Source: Sindora glabra
Lineage: Eukaryota; Streptophyta; Magnoliopsida; Fabales; Fabaceae
Length of the DNA stretch: 64,000 bases
Assembly: GCA_020226215.1 (NCBI GenBank)
Contig: CM035233.1
Location: forward strand, 33,068,027 to 33,132,026
Reading direction: 5' to 3'
This document shows, piece after piece, positions 11,974 through 24,907 of this stretch. Numbering within the stretch: position 1 is the first letter of the stretch; every line of letters begins with the position of its first letter. Below the pieces are notes generated by a model, which saw only the letters and a list, made by a program, of their open reading frames with translations, was not told the origin of the DNA and did not search any database. The position numbers and the translations under genes are program-made.

Positions 11974-14935
11974 ACACATTTCATAGGTGATACATTTGGA
12001 AACACTTATTCTCCTTCTTTGATCTCTAATTCCCATTGGCAAATATCAATGTTTGACTTTTGCTAATCCTGAGCTATTCAAAAATTTTCTTTGATGATTT
12101 GGACCTTCTTAATAGCATTTTCAACACAATATAGTCTAATTAGTTTTGGCTTCTTTAGGTTTGAGCCAACCTATTGGAGATTTACATTTCTTCCCATTCA
12201 ATGTTTCAAATAGAGTCATCTGGATCCTCATCCAATAGAAATTGTTATAAGCAAATTCAATCAATAGCAAATGTTTGTCCCACCTTCCTTCAAATTCTAT
12301 GATGTGGGCTCATAATATATCTTCTAAGATTTAAATTATTCACTTAGATTGCCTATCTATCTGTGGGTGAAATATTATAGTGAAATATAATTGAGTCCTT
12401 ATTACTTCTTGAAACACCTACCAAAATCATGATGTGAATTGTGTACCATGATAAAAAATTATCAAGGTTAGTACTTCATATAGTGGTACTATTCAATTCA
12501 AATGTAACCAAGCATACTAGATATATGTTGTCCTTATGGGTATAAAATATGTTGCCTTCATAAGGCAATCTACAATGACCTATATAAAGTCATCTTTTTT
12601 ATTGATCCTTAATAATCATATGATAAAGTCCATGGTAATGCTTTCCTACTTCCATTTAAATATATGAATACTTTAATGCAATTTAGCTAGTTATTGGTTC
12701 TTTTCCTTGAATTGTTGGCACATTGGATACTTAATCACACATTTAGCCATATTTTTTTATCCCTCCCACTAATAATTTTGCTATAAATCTTGGTATATCT
12801 TCATTGCACTAGGGTGCATGGTATATGATGACTTGTGGTATTGCTTTATTACTTTTGGGACCTATAATTATTTCATTTTCTTGATTATTCTTTATTCATC
12901 CATCTTTAAATGGTTCTTTTCTTCATCTATTTTCTTTTGCTTTATGTGCTCATACTTGAGATCTTTCAATTATTCCTCCTTGATTTATTCAATGAAAGAA
13001 TATGTACTTATATGTTATTTATCATTACTTCTCCTTATAGTTCTTCTCCTTTTGTGTTACCTTTCCTTCTTAAGGATTTTTATCTTAATGTGTTTTGTTT
13101 ACTACCATATTTGCTTTTTTTGGATGGTAATAAGTGGAAAAATCATAGTTATTGAATAATTCCATCCATCTACCTTATTGTAGATTTAACTTATTTTAGT
13201 CAAAAATATATTTAAAGCTTTTGTGATCTATATAGATCTTATAAGTTGCTCCATAAAGGTAATGCCTCCATATTTTTAATACAAATACTATTACATCCAT
13301 CTCCAAATCATGAGTTAGATAATTCACATCATGCTTCTTTAACTACTAAGAAGTATAAGCTATGGCCTATCCATGTTGCATCAAACGCATCCTAACCTAA
13401 CTCATAAGGCATCACATTATATTGTGTACTCATCTATTCCTAAAGGTAATGCTAACACTAAGGCTATTATCAAACACTCTTTTGACCTTTGAAAACTTTT
13501 CTCACATTCATCACTCCAGGTGAATTTTGCTTTTTTGCAAGTTAACTTAGTTAAAAGTGTGATGATCTTTAAGAAATCCTTCATAAAATGTTAGTAGTAT
13601 CCCATTAACTTGAGAAAACTTTAATTTTTTGTTACCATTAATGGTCTAGGCCATTTAGCTACAGTTTCCACCTTCTAATGATTTACTTGAATTCCTTTTT
13701 GAAATACCATATCTTAAGAAATGAACACTGGTCATCTAAAATTAGCATTTTGAAACTTTGACATATAGTTAGTCTTCTCTTAATGCCTGTAAAGCAATTC
13801 ATTCTTTTTTATTTCTTGAATACACCAAGATATCATCAATGAATATAATGATAAACTTATCCAAGAATGTTTTAGCACTTAATTCATTAAGTCCATGAAT
13901 GTTGCTAGGGCATTCATTAACCTAAACAAAATCATAAAGAACTCATAATGTTCATAGCAAGTATAAATTTCATCTTAGGTATATCCTTTTTATGAATTTT
14001 TAGTTGATGGTAGCATAATCATAAATTGATCTTTAAGAAATAATGTGCTCCTCGTGGTTGATTAAACATGTCATCTATCTGTTATAGTAAATATCAACTC
14101 TTGATCATGACCTAATTTAATCATCGGTAATCAATGCATAGTCAAATCGATTCGTCCTTCTTTTTCAAAAAAAATATTAGCATTTCCCATGGCAAAGTTC
14201 TGGGTTATATAAATCCTCTATCCATTAAATCTTGTAATCACTCTTTTAACTTTTTTAACTCAAAAGATTCCATGTGATATAGAGGAATGGATATCAATTT
14301 AGTTACGACTATCATATCAATGGTAAATTTGATCTTGTGTTTTAGCCATAATCATAGTAATTCTATAAGGAATTCATTTATTGCCAAGACTATGTTAATT
14401 TCTTCCTTTTATCCATTGTTATAATCCATTCTACATAATCTTTTTGTAATGGCTTTTAAATTTTCATACATGACATGTGACTAGGTATTATCACCATCTT
14501 TTTTCTTTAAAATATATGTGTCATTTCTCCTTCTAGCTAATAGATAACTATCTTGTGATAATAGTTAACACATGTGTGATACTTGGATAAACAATCTATT
14601 TCTAATATCACATTATAGTCTATCATGTCTAGAATTATCGTGTCTACTTTTGTAAGGTGTTTATCTACTCGAATTTTATAATTGCATACCCCTTATGTTA
14701 TAGGAATCATATTTCTCAAAGGATTAATGACCATTAACATATTTTTCAATTCTTTATATAGTTTTACTAACTTATTAACTAATTTATTAGACAAAAATGA
14801 ATATGTAGCACCGAGATCAAATAAAATTTTTGTTAACAATTTTTCTACCAACATTATATTTGCCTTTGCATTTAAGGCTTGAGCTTCCTGATGAGTCAAT
14901 GTGTACACCTTTGCTAAGATCCTACTACTTTGCAT
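11974..14935 (-). pseudogene. element B pol: protease, RT, RNase H, integrase (broken)
   Basis: This is a minus-strand gypsy pol. The protease region (14935-14693) begins LTHQEAQALNAKAN and carries LFDLGATYSFLS, a DTGA site changed to DLGA. RT keeps an intact catalytic pair: FIIIFIDDILVYSR at about 13858-13820, with the two aspartates at 13837-13832. RNase H remains lie at about 13350-13140 and include HKSFKYIFD. The integrase GPY region (about 12215-12140) reads CKSPIGWLKPKEAK. The gene then meets element A and continues at 3718. The hydrophobic open frame on the opposite strand at 12818-13159 is an antisense shadow. Many stops make it non-functional. Confidence 0.82.
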
Positions 14936-15039
14936 CCTTTATTGTCCTTTTTAACTCAATAACATAGTACTATTGGTGATCTTATGAAAATAGTATTTTA
15001 GGTGATGTGCATGCTTTATGCTACCATAATGTTCTTATA

Positions 15040-15273
15040 CTATCTTAGCATGTAGAATTTAGGCTAGATGACCTATTTATCTATAGTTATAATATACACC
15101 TCTAGGTTTCTCGATGTTTAGACTTGTACTAGTTATGGTAAATGATTATGACAATTTAATATGGTCTAAAGTAAGCTTTGCTTAGTGCTTCATTGTGGAT
15201 TCTAGTCTATTAAAGGTGCTTACTCCCACAAAAGTAGTCTATATCTAAAACTTTCTTCTACCTTGCTTATGTT
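15040..15273 (-). pseudogene. element B gag, C-terminal part with zinc knuckle
   Basis: At 15094-15053 the minus strand reads like a CCHC knuckle, with YYNYR, a stop, then IGHLA. Both leading cysteines are Tyr (TGT to TAT) and two Gln/Arg codons are stops. The frame upstream, with TTFVGVSTFNRLESTM near 15230-15185, is a typical gag linker. At 15273 gag is cut by LTR C; it resumes at 27786. Confidence 0.6.
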
Positions 15274-16970
15274 TGTTTCAATATTCAATAAAACATAATG
15301 AAATAATTTAAAATATATCAGAATCTCCTAAGGATCTAAGTAAAAGAAGCATAAACTAGTTAAAGAAATATACCTTGGATACATGATTACAAATTAATGT
15401 AGAAGAGCTTAATTCAAAATAACTGGTTGCAATTTGAATCACAAACACAAGGTTAGTTTGCTTCTTTTTTCACACATGTTTAACTAGCACAAACCTCATG
15501 AATTCACCATTATCACAGATGATCCATAATTAGTTATCAAATATGAATGTTGTCAAAAGCCAATATCTTTAAGGTATCTATACAAACAGTCAAAGACTTC
15601 GATCTTATCTGATAAGATTTGTTTCCTTATAAAGCTGTGTTAGCTATTAAGGTTTTTGTGTTTTAGTTTTGATTGTATTTTTTTCAAAAGGAATCAATCT
15701 TGATATTTCCAATATCAAATATATGTAATTAGGATTTTAAGAATTAAAGAACATCTTTATTTTATTACGATATATATCCTTCTTGATTTAAATGAATTAT
15801 TGATCACCATTTTATCTTATTTTTTAAAACTATTTATCTAATAGACAAAATATATCTAGACAATTATCTAACTAATTATATTTTATTTTTTAAAAAATAT
15901 TTAATTTCATCTCAAACTAGAATTCACGTTAAGTAAAGAAATGATTAGGCTTTGATTATTAACTAGGCCTAAACTTGAATAGTTATTAATCAATCTATTT
16001 TAGTGTTCCTAACTATAATCCAATCATATTGTGTTATTACTTAATGAAGCCCAATTAGATTGGCATTTTACCAATTAGAAGCTCTAATCTAACTAAGAGT
16101 TTCTAATTATACCAAAACCCCAATATTTGATTCATTCTTTATGTGTGTCTTATTGGTTCTCATAATGTTAGTAGTGATCTTAAAATCCTATTTTAGTATC
16201 ATAAATAATGAGTAGTATTTATATATCATTGCTACCAGAGTAATGAAAATTATTAGTGATTTAAAATAACCTTTCTATTACTAATGTTTCATGTAGTTTA
16301 GTCCCTTTTTATCTTGGATATCTAAATTAAACTCAAGGCATAAAATACACCACCTTCTTTATAATTCAATATATATTTCTTGATTATTGAGTAGACTAAC
16401 TAATATAAGTGAATCAATATCATATATTAATCCATTTAAGTATGGTTATGCATTTCATAGTTTCACTCAATTAAAAGGCCCATAAATATCACTTTTCTTA
16501 CATAGAAAGGATAAAATCTCATCTAAATCACTCACATCTCTTTACATGGTTCATGGTATACCCAATTGTCATCTTTTAAGTTAACCTTCTTACAAGTGAC
16601 ATTTAAAGGCATCAAAGTGAATAACACCTCATGCAGGAAACTGTAGTGACTTTATGTCAAAGGACTATATACAACATTATCATTATAAGAAATGCTTATG
16701 ATACTATAATCCATGTAATATTCTTATGGCAAATTAGTATAGTATATTGGTTTTTTTAATATAAACCCATAAGTTAACTTGATATCTCACATCCATAATT
16801 GTAATCATCAATCAATATACATATTAATCTTGATGTATTATTATTATCTTACTTAATAATAACAGTTGACTGGGAACATTTTAAGAACAACATAAATTAT
16901 TCTAAGGATAATTATTATGTTTAATTATATTATGCAAATATAACATTAAACATGATAATCAATTAATTGC
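15274..16970 (-). mobile_element. solo LTR C, left part
   Basis: It is homologous along its length to the solo LTR at 55175-56784, including blocks with CTCATGCAGGAAA and GATGTATTATTA. The left end reads TGTTTCAATATTC against TGTTGGGAATTC. The LTR lies inside B's gag and is split by element F at 16970; its last 83 bases are at 27703-27785. A TATA-like TTATAAAG on the minus strand side near 15628 agrees with a minus orientation. I could not find a convincing target duplication, so the left edge may be off by a few bases. Confidence 0.72.
16966..16970. repeat. target-site duplication of element F, left copy
   Basis: ATTGC directly precedes the 5' LTR and is repeated exactly at 27698-27702. Confidence 0.92.
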
Positions 16971-19791
16971 TATAACAGCCCAACCGTTAATAGGTAATAT
17001 AAAATTGTTATAGCATAAAATATAATTAGATAGTTTTGATATGAACTTGGGATTTCCTTAAATAACCTTAAACTATTTCTTTTCTAACTTATTGAAAGAA
17101 TTTAATTTGATTTATACTCTTTTTTAGCTTAACTCCACCAAAAAAAAGTTAAATTTGTCAGAATTTAAAATTTTTTTCTAAGTTTGGGTACCTCCCTTGG
17201 AGGGTTATATGAAATATGCATTATTTGAAAATAAAAAAAAATTAGTCTTGTAATTTTACATCAAAGAGTGATTTTTAATGAATTTTTGGAGACCTAAAAT
17301 GACCATTTTGAGAAGATGTTATTTTTAAAATTTTTCAAAATTTCACATTTTGAATTAGAACCCAAAATCTAGATTTTTATTCTTTGGAGTTTTAATTTTT
17401 TTGATATTTTTTGAATCCAAATGGGAGATATTTCCTTATTTACATTTATGTCTTAAGTAAATAGAGAGTAAAATATTAAAGGAAAAATGAGGAATGTAAA
17501 TAAGTTACTAAACCCATGACCCAGTATGCTAAACCTTGAACTTGTGACCCAATGTGCTGAATCCTGAACCCGTGACCTAATGTGTTAAAACCCAAACCCA
17601 TAGACCTAACCTAGACCAGACCAGAAATAAAAACCTATTTTCCCTCCAAATGAAATAGAATTGAAAATAGAACAAAACAGCACAGCTAATGCTGAAACCC
17701 TACCTTCCTTCCTTCCTTCCTTCCTTCTTCTTCTTCTTCTTCCTGTTCCACTTCTAATCACACAAAATAACTACCTTCCTTCATGTTTTCTTCTATTTTC
17801 TCCTTATTTTTCCTTGTTTCTTGTTGTTGTTTCTAATTAGTATGAGTTTTGGGGTTTGGGGTAGTAAGCTCCAAAAATTCTTTGATTTGCTGAACAAGGT
17901 AATTCCTAAGCTTCATTCTCTTAATTAGGAGTTAGATTAACTTAAATTAGTTAATAGATAGTAAAGATTAGTTTGTTTTTAGATTATGCATATAGTGTGA
18001 AATTTTTAGGGATTTTAAATAGGAAGCTTGATAATGTAATTAGGTGTTGATTTATATTTGAATTGTCATTTGATTGCTAGTACAAGGTCAAGAAATACTT
18101 CTTAGTGGCATTGGTGGTTCATGAAGTAGGAAGAAATCAACTTAAGCATTTTAGGCATTTTGTGAGTAGATAATGTGTATTTCCACATTTTTATATACTT
18201 TCCAAACTTCTTTATACTTTGAAATATTAATTTTATTAATTTATTAATTTTTATTATTTTCTATACATTTTAATTCCATATATGTGTAGAGCTCTAGGCA
18301 CTCTTAGGATAAGCACCTTAAAAATTTTCTTGAGCTATAGTGATTAAGAATGGTACTAAAGTGACGCTATGATGAGGAAATTGATTTATGTGATTTATTT
18401 AAACTAGTGTATTATTGGAACTTATCTTGTAATACTCTTTGAAAGGTTGTTATGGATGAAGTGATAATGTATTAAAGTTTCATGTATATTTTTAAAATTG
18501 ATTTTTGATGAGTTTGAAATGATTTGATATTGGAGATGTTGATTACCATGGTTGAAAGCCTTGTGAACTACTCATAATTGAAAGGAGTATGGATTGAGAT
18601 TATTTTAAATTGTTAATGTATGAAACTATTTATTTCCAATAATTTTCTCATATAAATGTTACTTATATATATACATGGTGTTTTACTATTTTTATAAACT
18701 TGTTTTGGGAGAAGACTAATTAGAAACTATAGCTAACAACAATGATGATGTTAGTCTTGGTGCACCTTGGTTTGAACCCCAATTAGTAGGGAAGTTGCTA
18801 ACCTTGTGTGTTAGCCAACACATGTGGATTAATTTATGGTAGCTTGATGGGTTACCTTAGAGCTAAGAGCTTTCTTGATATTGTTAATTCAAGAATGGAA
18901 TGCTCATATTTGTTAATCATAACTAGAAATCTCTCACCCCAAAGTGTAATTTTGATGGTTTATGTATTTTAAAATTTATTAACCTTATTTTTTATTATGA
19001 ATTTATCACGAATACATTGTATTGAAATTTATACCATGAATATAAGTCTATGATAATTTCTTATGATTAAAAAACTTACTATTTACTTCTTGACTTGAAA
19101 CTTATGTTTTAGTATTCTACTTTTAATGAACATTCCAATTGTTATTTTATCAAATATGATTACATAACTCTTATGATATCTTTTTGGTATTGAAAAGCTA
19201 TTTAACTATTTCTAAGGAAAAACTCATGCCCTAGCTTGTCCTATTTTTGTTGGAAATTCATATTATCTATTTACTAAGTCAATGACTCACTTTTTTTGTT
19301 GTAATATTTTTCAAATAGAGATATGGCTTCAAATTTGTCGTTTATAGCTCTTTAAAGAGAGAGAGAAATATTATCTTGTGGTGAGCCACATTTTATTCAT
19401 GTGGACTTAATGTAGAACTTTTATGTATTTTTGAAAGTTGTAAAATTTTTAATACTCTTAGATGTGCTCCATTAAACCTACAAGTAGGGCATGCTTCTGT
19501 TGAATTATATGTATGCATTTTGTTATAAGAAGGAAGGATTGTCTAGTTACCAAATGATATAGATTTTATGTTAATATATATGAATTAATAAGTGAATGTT
19601 GAAAATTGATAAAGTCCGTGTAGGACTATGTGTATGTGAAAAGTTAGTATTTATGTAATGGGTATATGCCTACTTGAGTTTGAAACAGATTATAGGTTAT
19701 CTTGTAATGTGTTAGGCTAACATGGCCTATATGGTTATGTTTTTCCTTTAGGTCATGCACCGGTTGCAGCTCCTAGTTTTTTATCATGACA
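16971..19791 (+). repeat. 5' LTR of element F
   Basis: The LTR is 2,821 bp. It starts TATAACAGCC where the 3' copy has TGTAATGGCC, and ends ATCATGACA. It contains a run of TTCC units followed by TTC units (about 17703-17742); the 3' LTR has a different CTCC/TTC mix at the same place, so this microsatellite changed after insertion. Confidence 0.95.
17703..17742. repeat. TTCC and TTC microsatellite in LTR F
   Basis: About five to six TTCC units run into about five TTC units. The matching site in the 3' LTR (about 25617-25650) is CTCC and TTC based. Confidence 0.85.
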
Positions 19792-19794
19792 AAG

Positions 19795-19807
19795 TTGGTA
19801 TCAAAGC
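19795..19807 (+). other. primer-binding site of element F (tRNA-iMet type)
   Basis: TTGGTATCAAAGC lies three bases after the LTR end. It differs by one base from the initiator-Met type site TTGGTATCAGAGC. Confidence 0.92.
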
Positions 19808-20019
19808 TTTAGGTTTCCCTGTGGTTAATGGAGCAAATGTTCTTTAATGGGGTCATGATTGTGAAAATGTTGCCATTCATTCTCATAATCATAACACTAC
19901 TAAAGGCATGATAGTTTGTTAATCATTCTTTCATTCTTAAGGTTGTCTAATTGTGTTACTTATGTGTCATAAATTCTTGTTATATTTTGATAAAGTTTGT
20001 TACTCTTATATAGGTGGAG

Positions 20020-21414
20020 ATGCCACCTAAGACTCGCACCCAAGGTAGACAAACTAATGCAAATTATGCATCTGATGAGGCATCTGCTAGGCCTCACTCT
20101 CCAATTTGTAGAGGTGGTAGTTATGGTGGTCATGGTGGTCAAGGTAAACCTCATTTACATAGGGGACATGCCATAATCAATAGAAATGAAGGCCTTGAAA
20201 GCAATGCAGGCCTAACACCTAACATAGTTGAGTTAATGGCTGGTATACAAGGGCATTAAAGAATAGTTGAGACCTTGGTGGGATCTATAGCTAGCCAAGG
20301 TAGGCAAAAAGGGTGAAATCCATATAAAAAGAGGCCCTGAAGGCAATAAGGCACAAATTAAGCAGTAGCCACCACCTAATGGTCAAGAGATTCATGTATC
20401 ATATTCTGAGTTTATCAAGTTGTAGCCTCCCATATTCATAAGATCTGATGTTTCTGAAGATCCACAGCAATTCCTAGATGATGTTGGTAGGATTTGCCGA
20501 GCACTTGGTTATTTATCAGAAAGATCAGTTCAGTTAGTAGAGTTTAGATTACGGGATATGACTTAGACATGGTTTGATGCTTAGTTAAGGGGAAGACCTC
20601 AAGGATCGCCTACCCTAACTTGGAAGGAATTCAATAACTCTTTTATGGAAAGATTTCTTCCAGAAAGTGTGAGAAAAGCAAATGCTAGGGAGTTTGAGAT
20701 GTTAAAGCAAACTCCTAATACGATAGTGATAGTGTATGACATTCGATTCATTCAGTTCTCTCGTTATGCTCCATATTTGATTCCTATAGAGAGAATAAGG
20801 ATAGAAAGGTTTTATTGATGGGTTAGTGAGACTATTGTATCAAGTGGTGCACCCTAAATGAAGAGTTTTCCTTCTTATGTAGCGGTCGTGGATTGTGCAA
20901 GGATGTTGGAAATGAAGGAAATGGAAGGATGTGCAACACAAGAGAAGCCCAAGAAAGCAAAAAATTGAAGGTAATTTTAGTAGGCAAGAAAATACAAGTA
21001 AAGGGCCACAACCTCAAATGTAGCAAAATGGGTTATAGTTAGGCTCAAAATCCATCGAGCAATCTTTGGTGAGTACATAAGGATCGAGGCATTATATAAG
21101 AGGACAGAGGCAAATGGGTTCATAACATATAAGATAAACCCAAGGAACAAGAACTCCATGTCAAACTTATGGGAAGTTTCATTTGGGACAATGTCACCAA
21201 GAGATAGGTGCTTGTTTCCAATGTGGTCAAGTTAGACATTTGAGGAGGGATTGTCCTCAATTGCAAAAAAGCTCTAGCCAAGGGTTAAGACATACCACTT
21301 TACCATCCACACCGATCATGGCTCAACCTATGAGATAATTTCCAACTCAAACAAATAGGTGGAGGTAGAGGATCAGGGGATAGAACCCAAGGCCAACCAG
21401 GTAGAGGCCAAGCA
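20020..21414 (+). pseudogene. element F gag (broken)
   Basis: The first Met of the family-like start MPPKTRTQGRQ is at 20020; an ATG six bases earlier at 20014 is in frame but less typical. The N-terminal part is basic and Gly-rich. A stop at 20257 stands where the family has Gln. The core (about 20435-20970) is still readable, with SEDPQQFLDDVGRICRALGY and FSRYAPYLIPIERIR, in a shifted frame. An intact CCHC zinc knuckle, CFQCGQVRHLRRDC, is at 21213-21254 in yet another frame. The frame returns to that of the start by 21415, so the shifts cancel. Gag once formed the virus-like particle; this copy cannot. Confidence 0.85.
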
Positions 21415-24400
21415 TGTGTTTTTGCATTGACTCCTCAGGATACCCTAGCATCTAATGCTATTGTGATAGGTCCTCTTTTAGTTTGTTCTCATGATGCACA
21501 TGTGTTGTTTGATCCTGGATCTATGCATTCATATGTATCTCCTTTCTTTGGCTCTTAGTTTGGTAGAGATTTGATGTTATTGGATTGATTTTTCTTCGTT
21601 GCTACACCCATCAAAGAGTCTATATTTGTTGATCATGTGTATAGTTCTTATGAAGTAGTTATGGCTACTAAGCAAACATTAGCTAATTTAATTGTACTTG
21701 ATATAATTGACTTTGATATGATCTTAGGCATGTATTGGTTAGCTACCTATCATGCCACTCTTGATTGTCACTTGAAAGTTATCAAGTTTGATCCTATAAG
21801 AAACCCATCCTTTCTAATCCAAGGTGATCAAAATTTGGCACCTTATAATCTCATTTTTGCAATAGGTGCAGGGAGATTGTTAAGAAAAGGTTGTGAAGGT
21901 TTCTTGGCAATGGTAAGAGACATTTAACCACAAGGAGGAAAACTTGAAGAAGTTCATGTAGTGAAGAAATTTGATAATATTTTTCCTGATAAGTTACCCT
22001 ACTTACCTCCAAAAAGATAAATTGAATTTTGCATTGACTTGGTTCCAAGCACACAATTTATCTCTATACCTCCATACCATATAGCTCCTACAGAATTGAA
22101 GGAATTAAAGGATTAACTTAAGGATTTGCTAGACAAGGATTTTATTCGTCTAAGTACATCTCCATAGGGTGCTCTTGTACTTTTTATTAAGAAGAAAGGT
22201 GGTTCATTGTGGTTATGTATTGATTATCGATAATGAACAAGGTGACAAAACCTAACAAATACCCTTTACCCCGTATAGATGATTTTTTTTATCAACTCCA
22301 AGGTGCTTAATATTTTTCAAAGATAGATTTTCATTCGGGGTATCATCAGTTGAAGATTAGAAAGGAGGATGTTCCTAAGATAACATTTAGAACTTGTTAT
22401 GGGCATTATGAGTTCTTAGTGATGTCTTTTGGTTTAACAAATGCTCCAGCTACATTCATGGATTTGATGAATAAGGTGTTCAACCCTTGATTAGTTTGTT
22501 ATTGTGTTCATATATGATATTTTGATGTATTCCAAGAGTAAGGAGGAGCATGAGCAACACTTGAGAATTGTTTTTCAAACCTTAAAGGATTAACAATTAT
22601 ATGCAAAGTTCTTAAAATGTGAGTTTTAGTTAAATAGTGTGACTTTCCTAGAACATGTTATTTGAAAGGATAGCATTCAAGTGAACTCAAAGAAATTTAA
22701 GATAGTGCAACATTGGTCAATACCAACTTCAGTGATAGAGATTCGTAACTTCTTGGGTTTAATAGGTTACTATCGTCGATTTGTTAAGAATTTTTCTAAG
22801 ATAGTAGCCTTACTAACCAAGTTGACATAAAAGAATGTGAAATTCTAATGGCCAGACGCTTATGAAGAGAACTTTCAAAAGCTTAAATCTTGTTTAACTA
22901 CAGCTCCAATGTTAGCTTTACCATCAAGATTGGGTGGTTACACTATGTATTGTGATGCTTCAGGGATTAAACTTGGTTGTGTTTTAATGCATCATGAATG
23001 AGTTATTGCTTATGCTTCTAGGCAACTCAAGAAATATGAACAAAACTACCTCACCCATGATTTGGAAATAGCAATAGTGGTGTTTGCACTTAAGATTTGG
23101 AGGTACTATCTTTATGATGACACTTGTGAGATTTACACCAACCATAAAAGTCTTAAATATATATTTGAATAAAGAGATCTTAATCTTAGACAAAGGAGGT
23201 GGATGGAATTGCTAAAAGATTATGATTACACAATCTTATATCATCCAAGAAAGGCTAATGTGGTTGCATATGCTTTGAGTATGAAGTTTATGGGTAGTGT
23301 AGCTCATATAGCTAAAGTGAGAAGGTCGTTAATTGATGAAATCCATAAGTTAGAGAGAAACCAAGTGTAAATGGAAGTTAAAGGCCTAGGAGTGTTGTTG
23401 GCACATGTACAAGTTTGTTCTTCATTAATAGAATAAATTAAAGCAACTCAAGGCAATGATCCACAATTATGCAAGACAAAGGAAGAGGTTGTAAATGGAA
23501 AGGCTAGTGAGTTTGTAGTTAAAGATAATAGAGTTCTTTAGTATGAAAATTAATTGTGTGTACCCGGAGTGGAGGAATTAAAAAGACTTATGCTAGAGGA
23601 ATCTCATCATTCTACATATACTATTCATCTTGGATAAACTAAGATGTATTAAAACTTGAAACACTTATATTGGTGGGATGACATGAAAAGAGATATAGCA
23701 TATTTTGTGTCTTGATGCTTAGTTTGCCAACAAGTGAAAACTGAACACCAATAGCCTATAGGTTTGCACCAGAACATTAAAATTCCTGAATGGAAATGGG
23801 AAAGGATCATGATGGATTTTGTGATAGGATTCCCTCGTATCATTAAAGGATTTGACTCCATTTGGGTAATTATGGATAAGTTGACTAAATCGGCACACTT
23901 TATCCTTATGAAAACCATTTATGGCTTTGCTTAGTATGCTTAGATTTATACTGATAAGATTGTTAAACTTCATGGAGTGCTAATATCCATTATATCTAAT
24001 CGTGGACCACAATTCACAGCTTATTTTTGGAGAGCTTTTCAAGAAGCCTTAAGAACTAAAGTGGATCTTAGCACTGCATTTCATCCTTAAATAGATGGAC
24101 AATCAAAAAAAATCATTCAAACATTGGAGGATATGCTAAGAGCTTGTGTTCTAGACTTTGGAAGGGATTGGGATCGCTACTTACCTTTAGTTAACTTTGC
24201 CTACAATAATAGCTATCAAGCTAGCATTCAGATGGCTCATTTTGAGGCTTTGTATGAAAGGTGTTGTAGGTTACCAATTGGATGGTTTGAGGTTGGTGAA
24301 GCTAAACTCCTAGGACTGAATTTGGTGCAATATTGTATATAGAAGAATTACCTAATAAGAGAAAAATTGTTAGCAGCCTAAAGCAGACAAAAAGCTTATG

Positions 24401-24855
24401 TCAACCATCAGAGAAGGGACCTAGAGTTTGTTATTGGTGATGATGTGTTCCTTTGAGTCTTTCCTATGAAAGGTGTGATGAGATTTAGGAAGAAAGGGAA
24501 GGTTAGTCCAAGGTACATAGGCCTTTTTGAGGTTTTTGAGCAAGTGGGTATGGTTGCATACCGATTAGCACTTCCACCAGAGCTTGCTAGTGTCCATCCG
24601 GTATTCCTTGTTTCCATGCTACAAAAATACTTGCCAGACCCTTCACATGTACTGCAATCTCAATCAATTTAGATAGATAAAAATTTGTCTTATAAAGAGA
24701 AACTAGTGGCCATTGTGGATAGACAAGTTAAGAAATTTCGTTCAAAGGAGATGACATTGATGAAGGTGATTTAGCAAAACTATTCAAGGGAGGATGCGAC
24801 ATAGGAATCCGAAGATGTCATGCATGCTAGATATCCACTTTTTTTTAGCGTTTAA
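21415..24855 (+). pseudogene. element F pol: protease, RT, RNase H, integrase, chromodomain-like tail
   Basis: The reading is in the same frame as the gag start (start to stop is a multiple of three). The protease site is FDPGSMHSYVS (DPG at 21511-21519, where DTG is needed). RT reads VFIYDILMYS at 22504-22530, with Tyr for the first catalytic Asp (22513-22515). RNase H begins MYCDASG near 22945. The integrase keeps its H-H-C-C region (about 23605-23735) and the first Asp (23814-23816). The second Asp is Asn (23998-24000) and the Glu 36 residues later is Lys (24106-24108). The GPY region (24230-24560) is readable, and the end (24715-24852) keeps DRQVKKFRSKE and the stop TAA. Most stops stand at Gln, Arg or Trp codons. 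Confidence 0.93.
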
Positions 24856-24896
24856 GGTTAATAGTTATTTTAAGAAATTTGAGGACGAATTTCTTT

Positions 24897-24907
24897 AAAG
24901 GGAAGAA
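24897..24907 (+). other. polypurine tract of element F
   Basis: AAAGGGAAGAA lies directly before the TG of the 3' LTR, after a GAGGACGAATTT motif typical of the lineage. Confidence 0.88.

Noticed and set aside
12818..13159. 113-codon hydrophobic open frame on the + strand
   Set aside because: It lies antisense to the RNase H/integrase part of element B pol. The hydrophobic look comes from T-rich sequence; there is no signal peptide logic or known motif.
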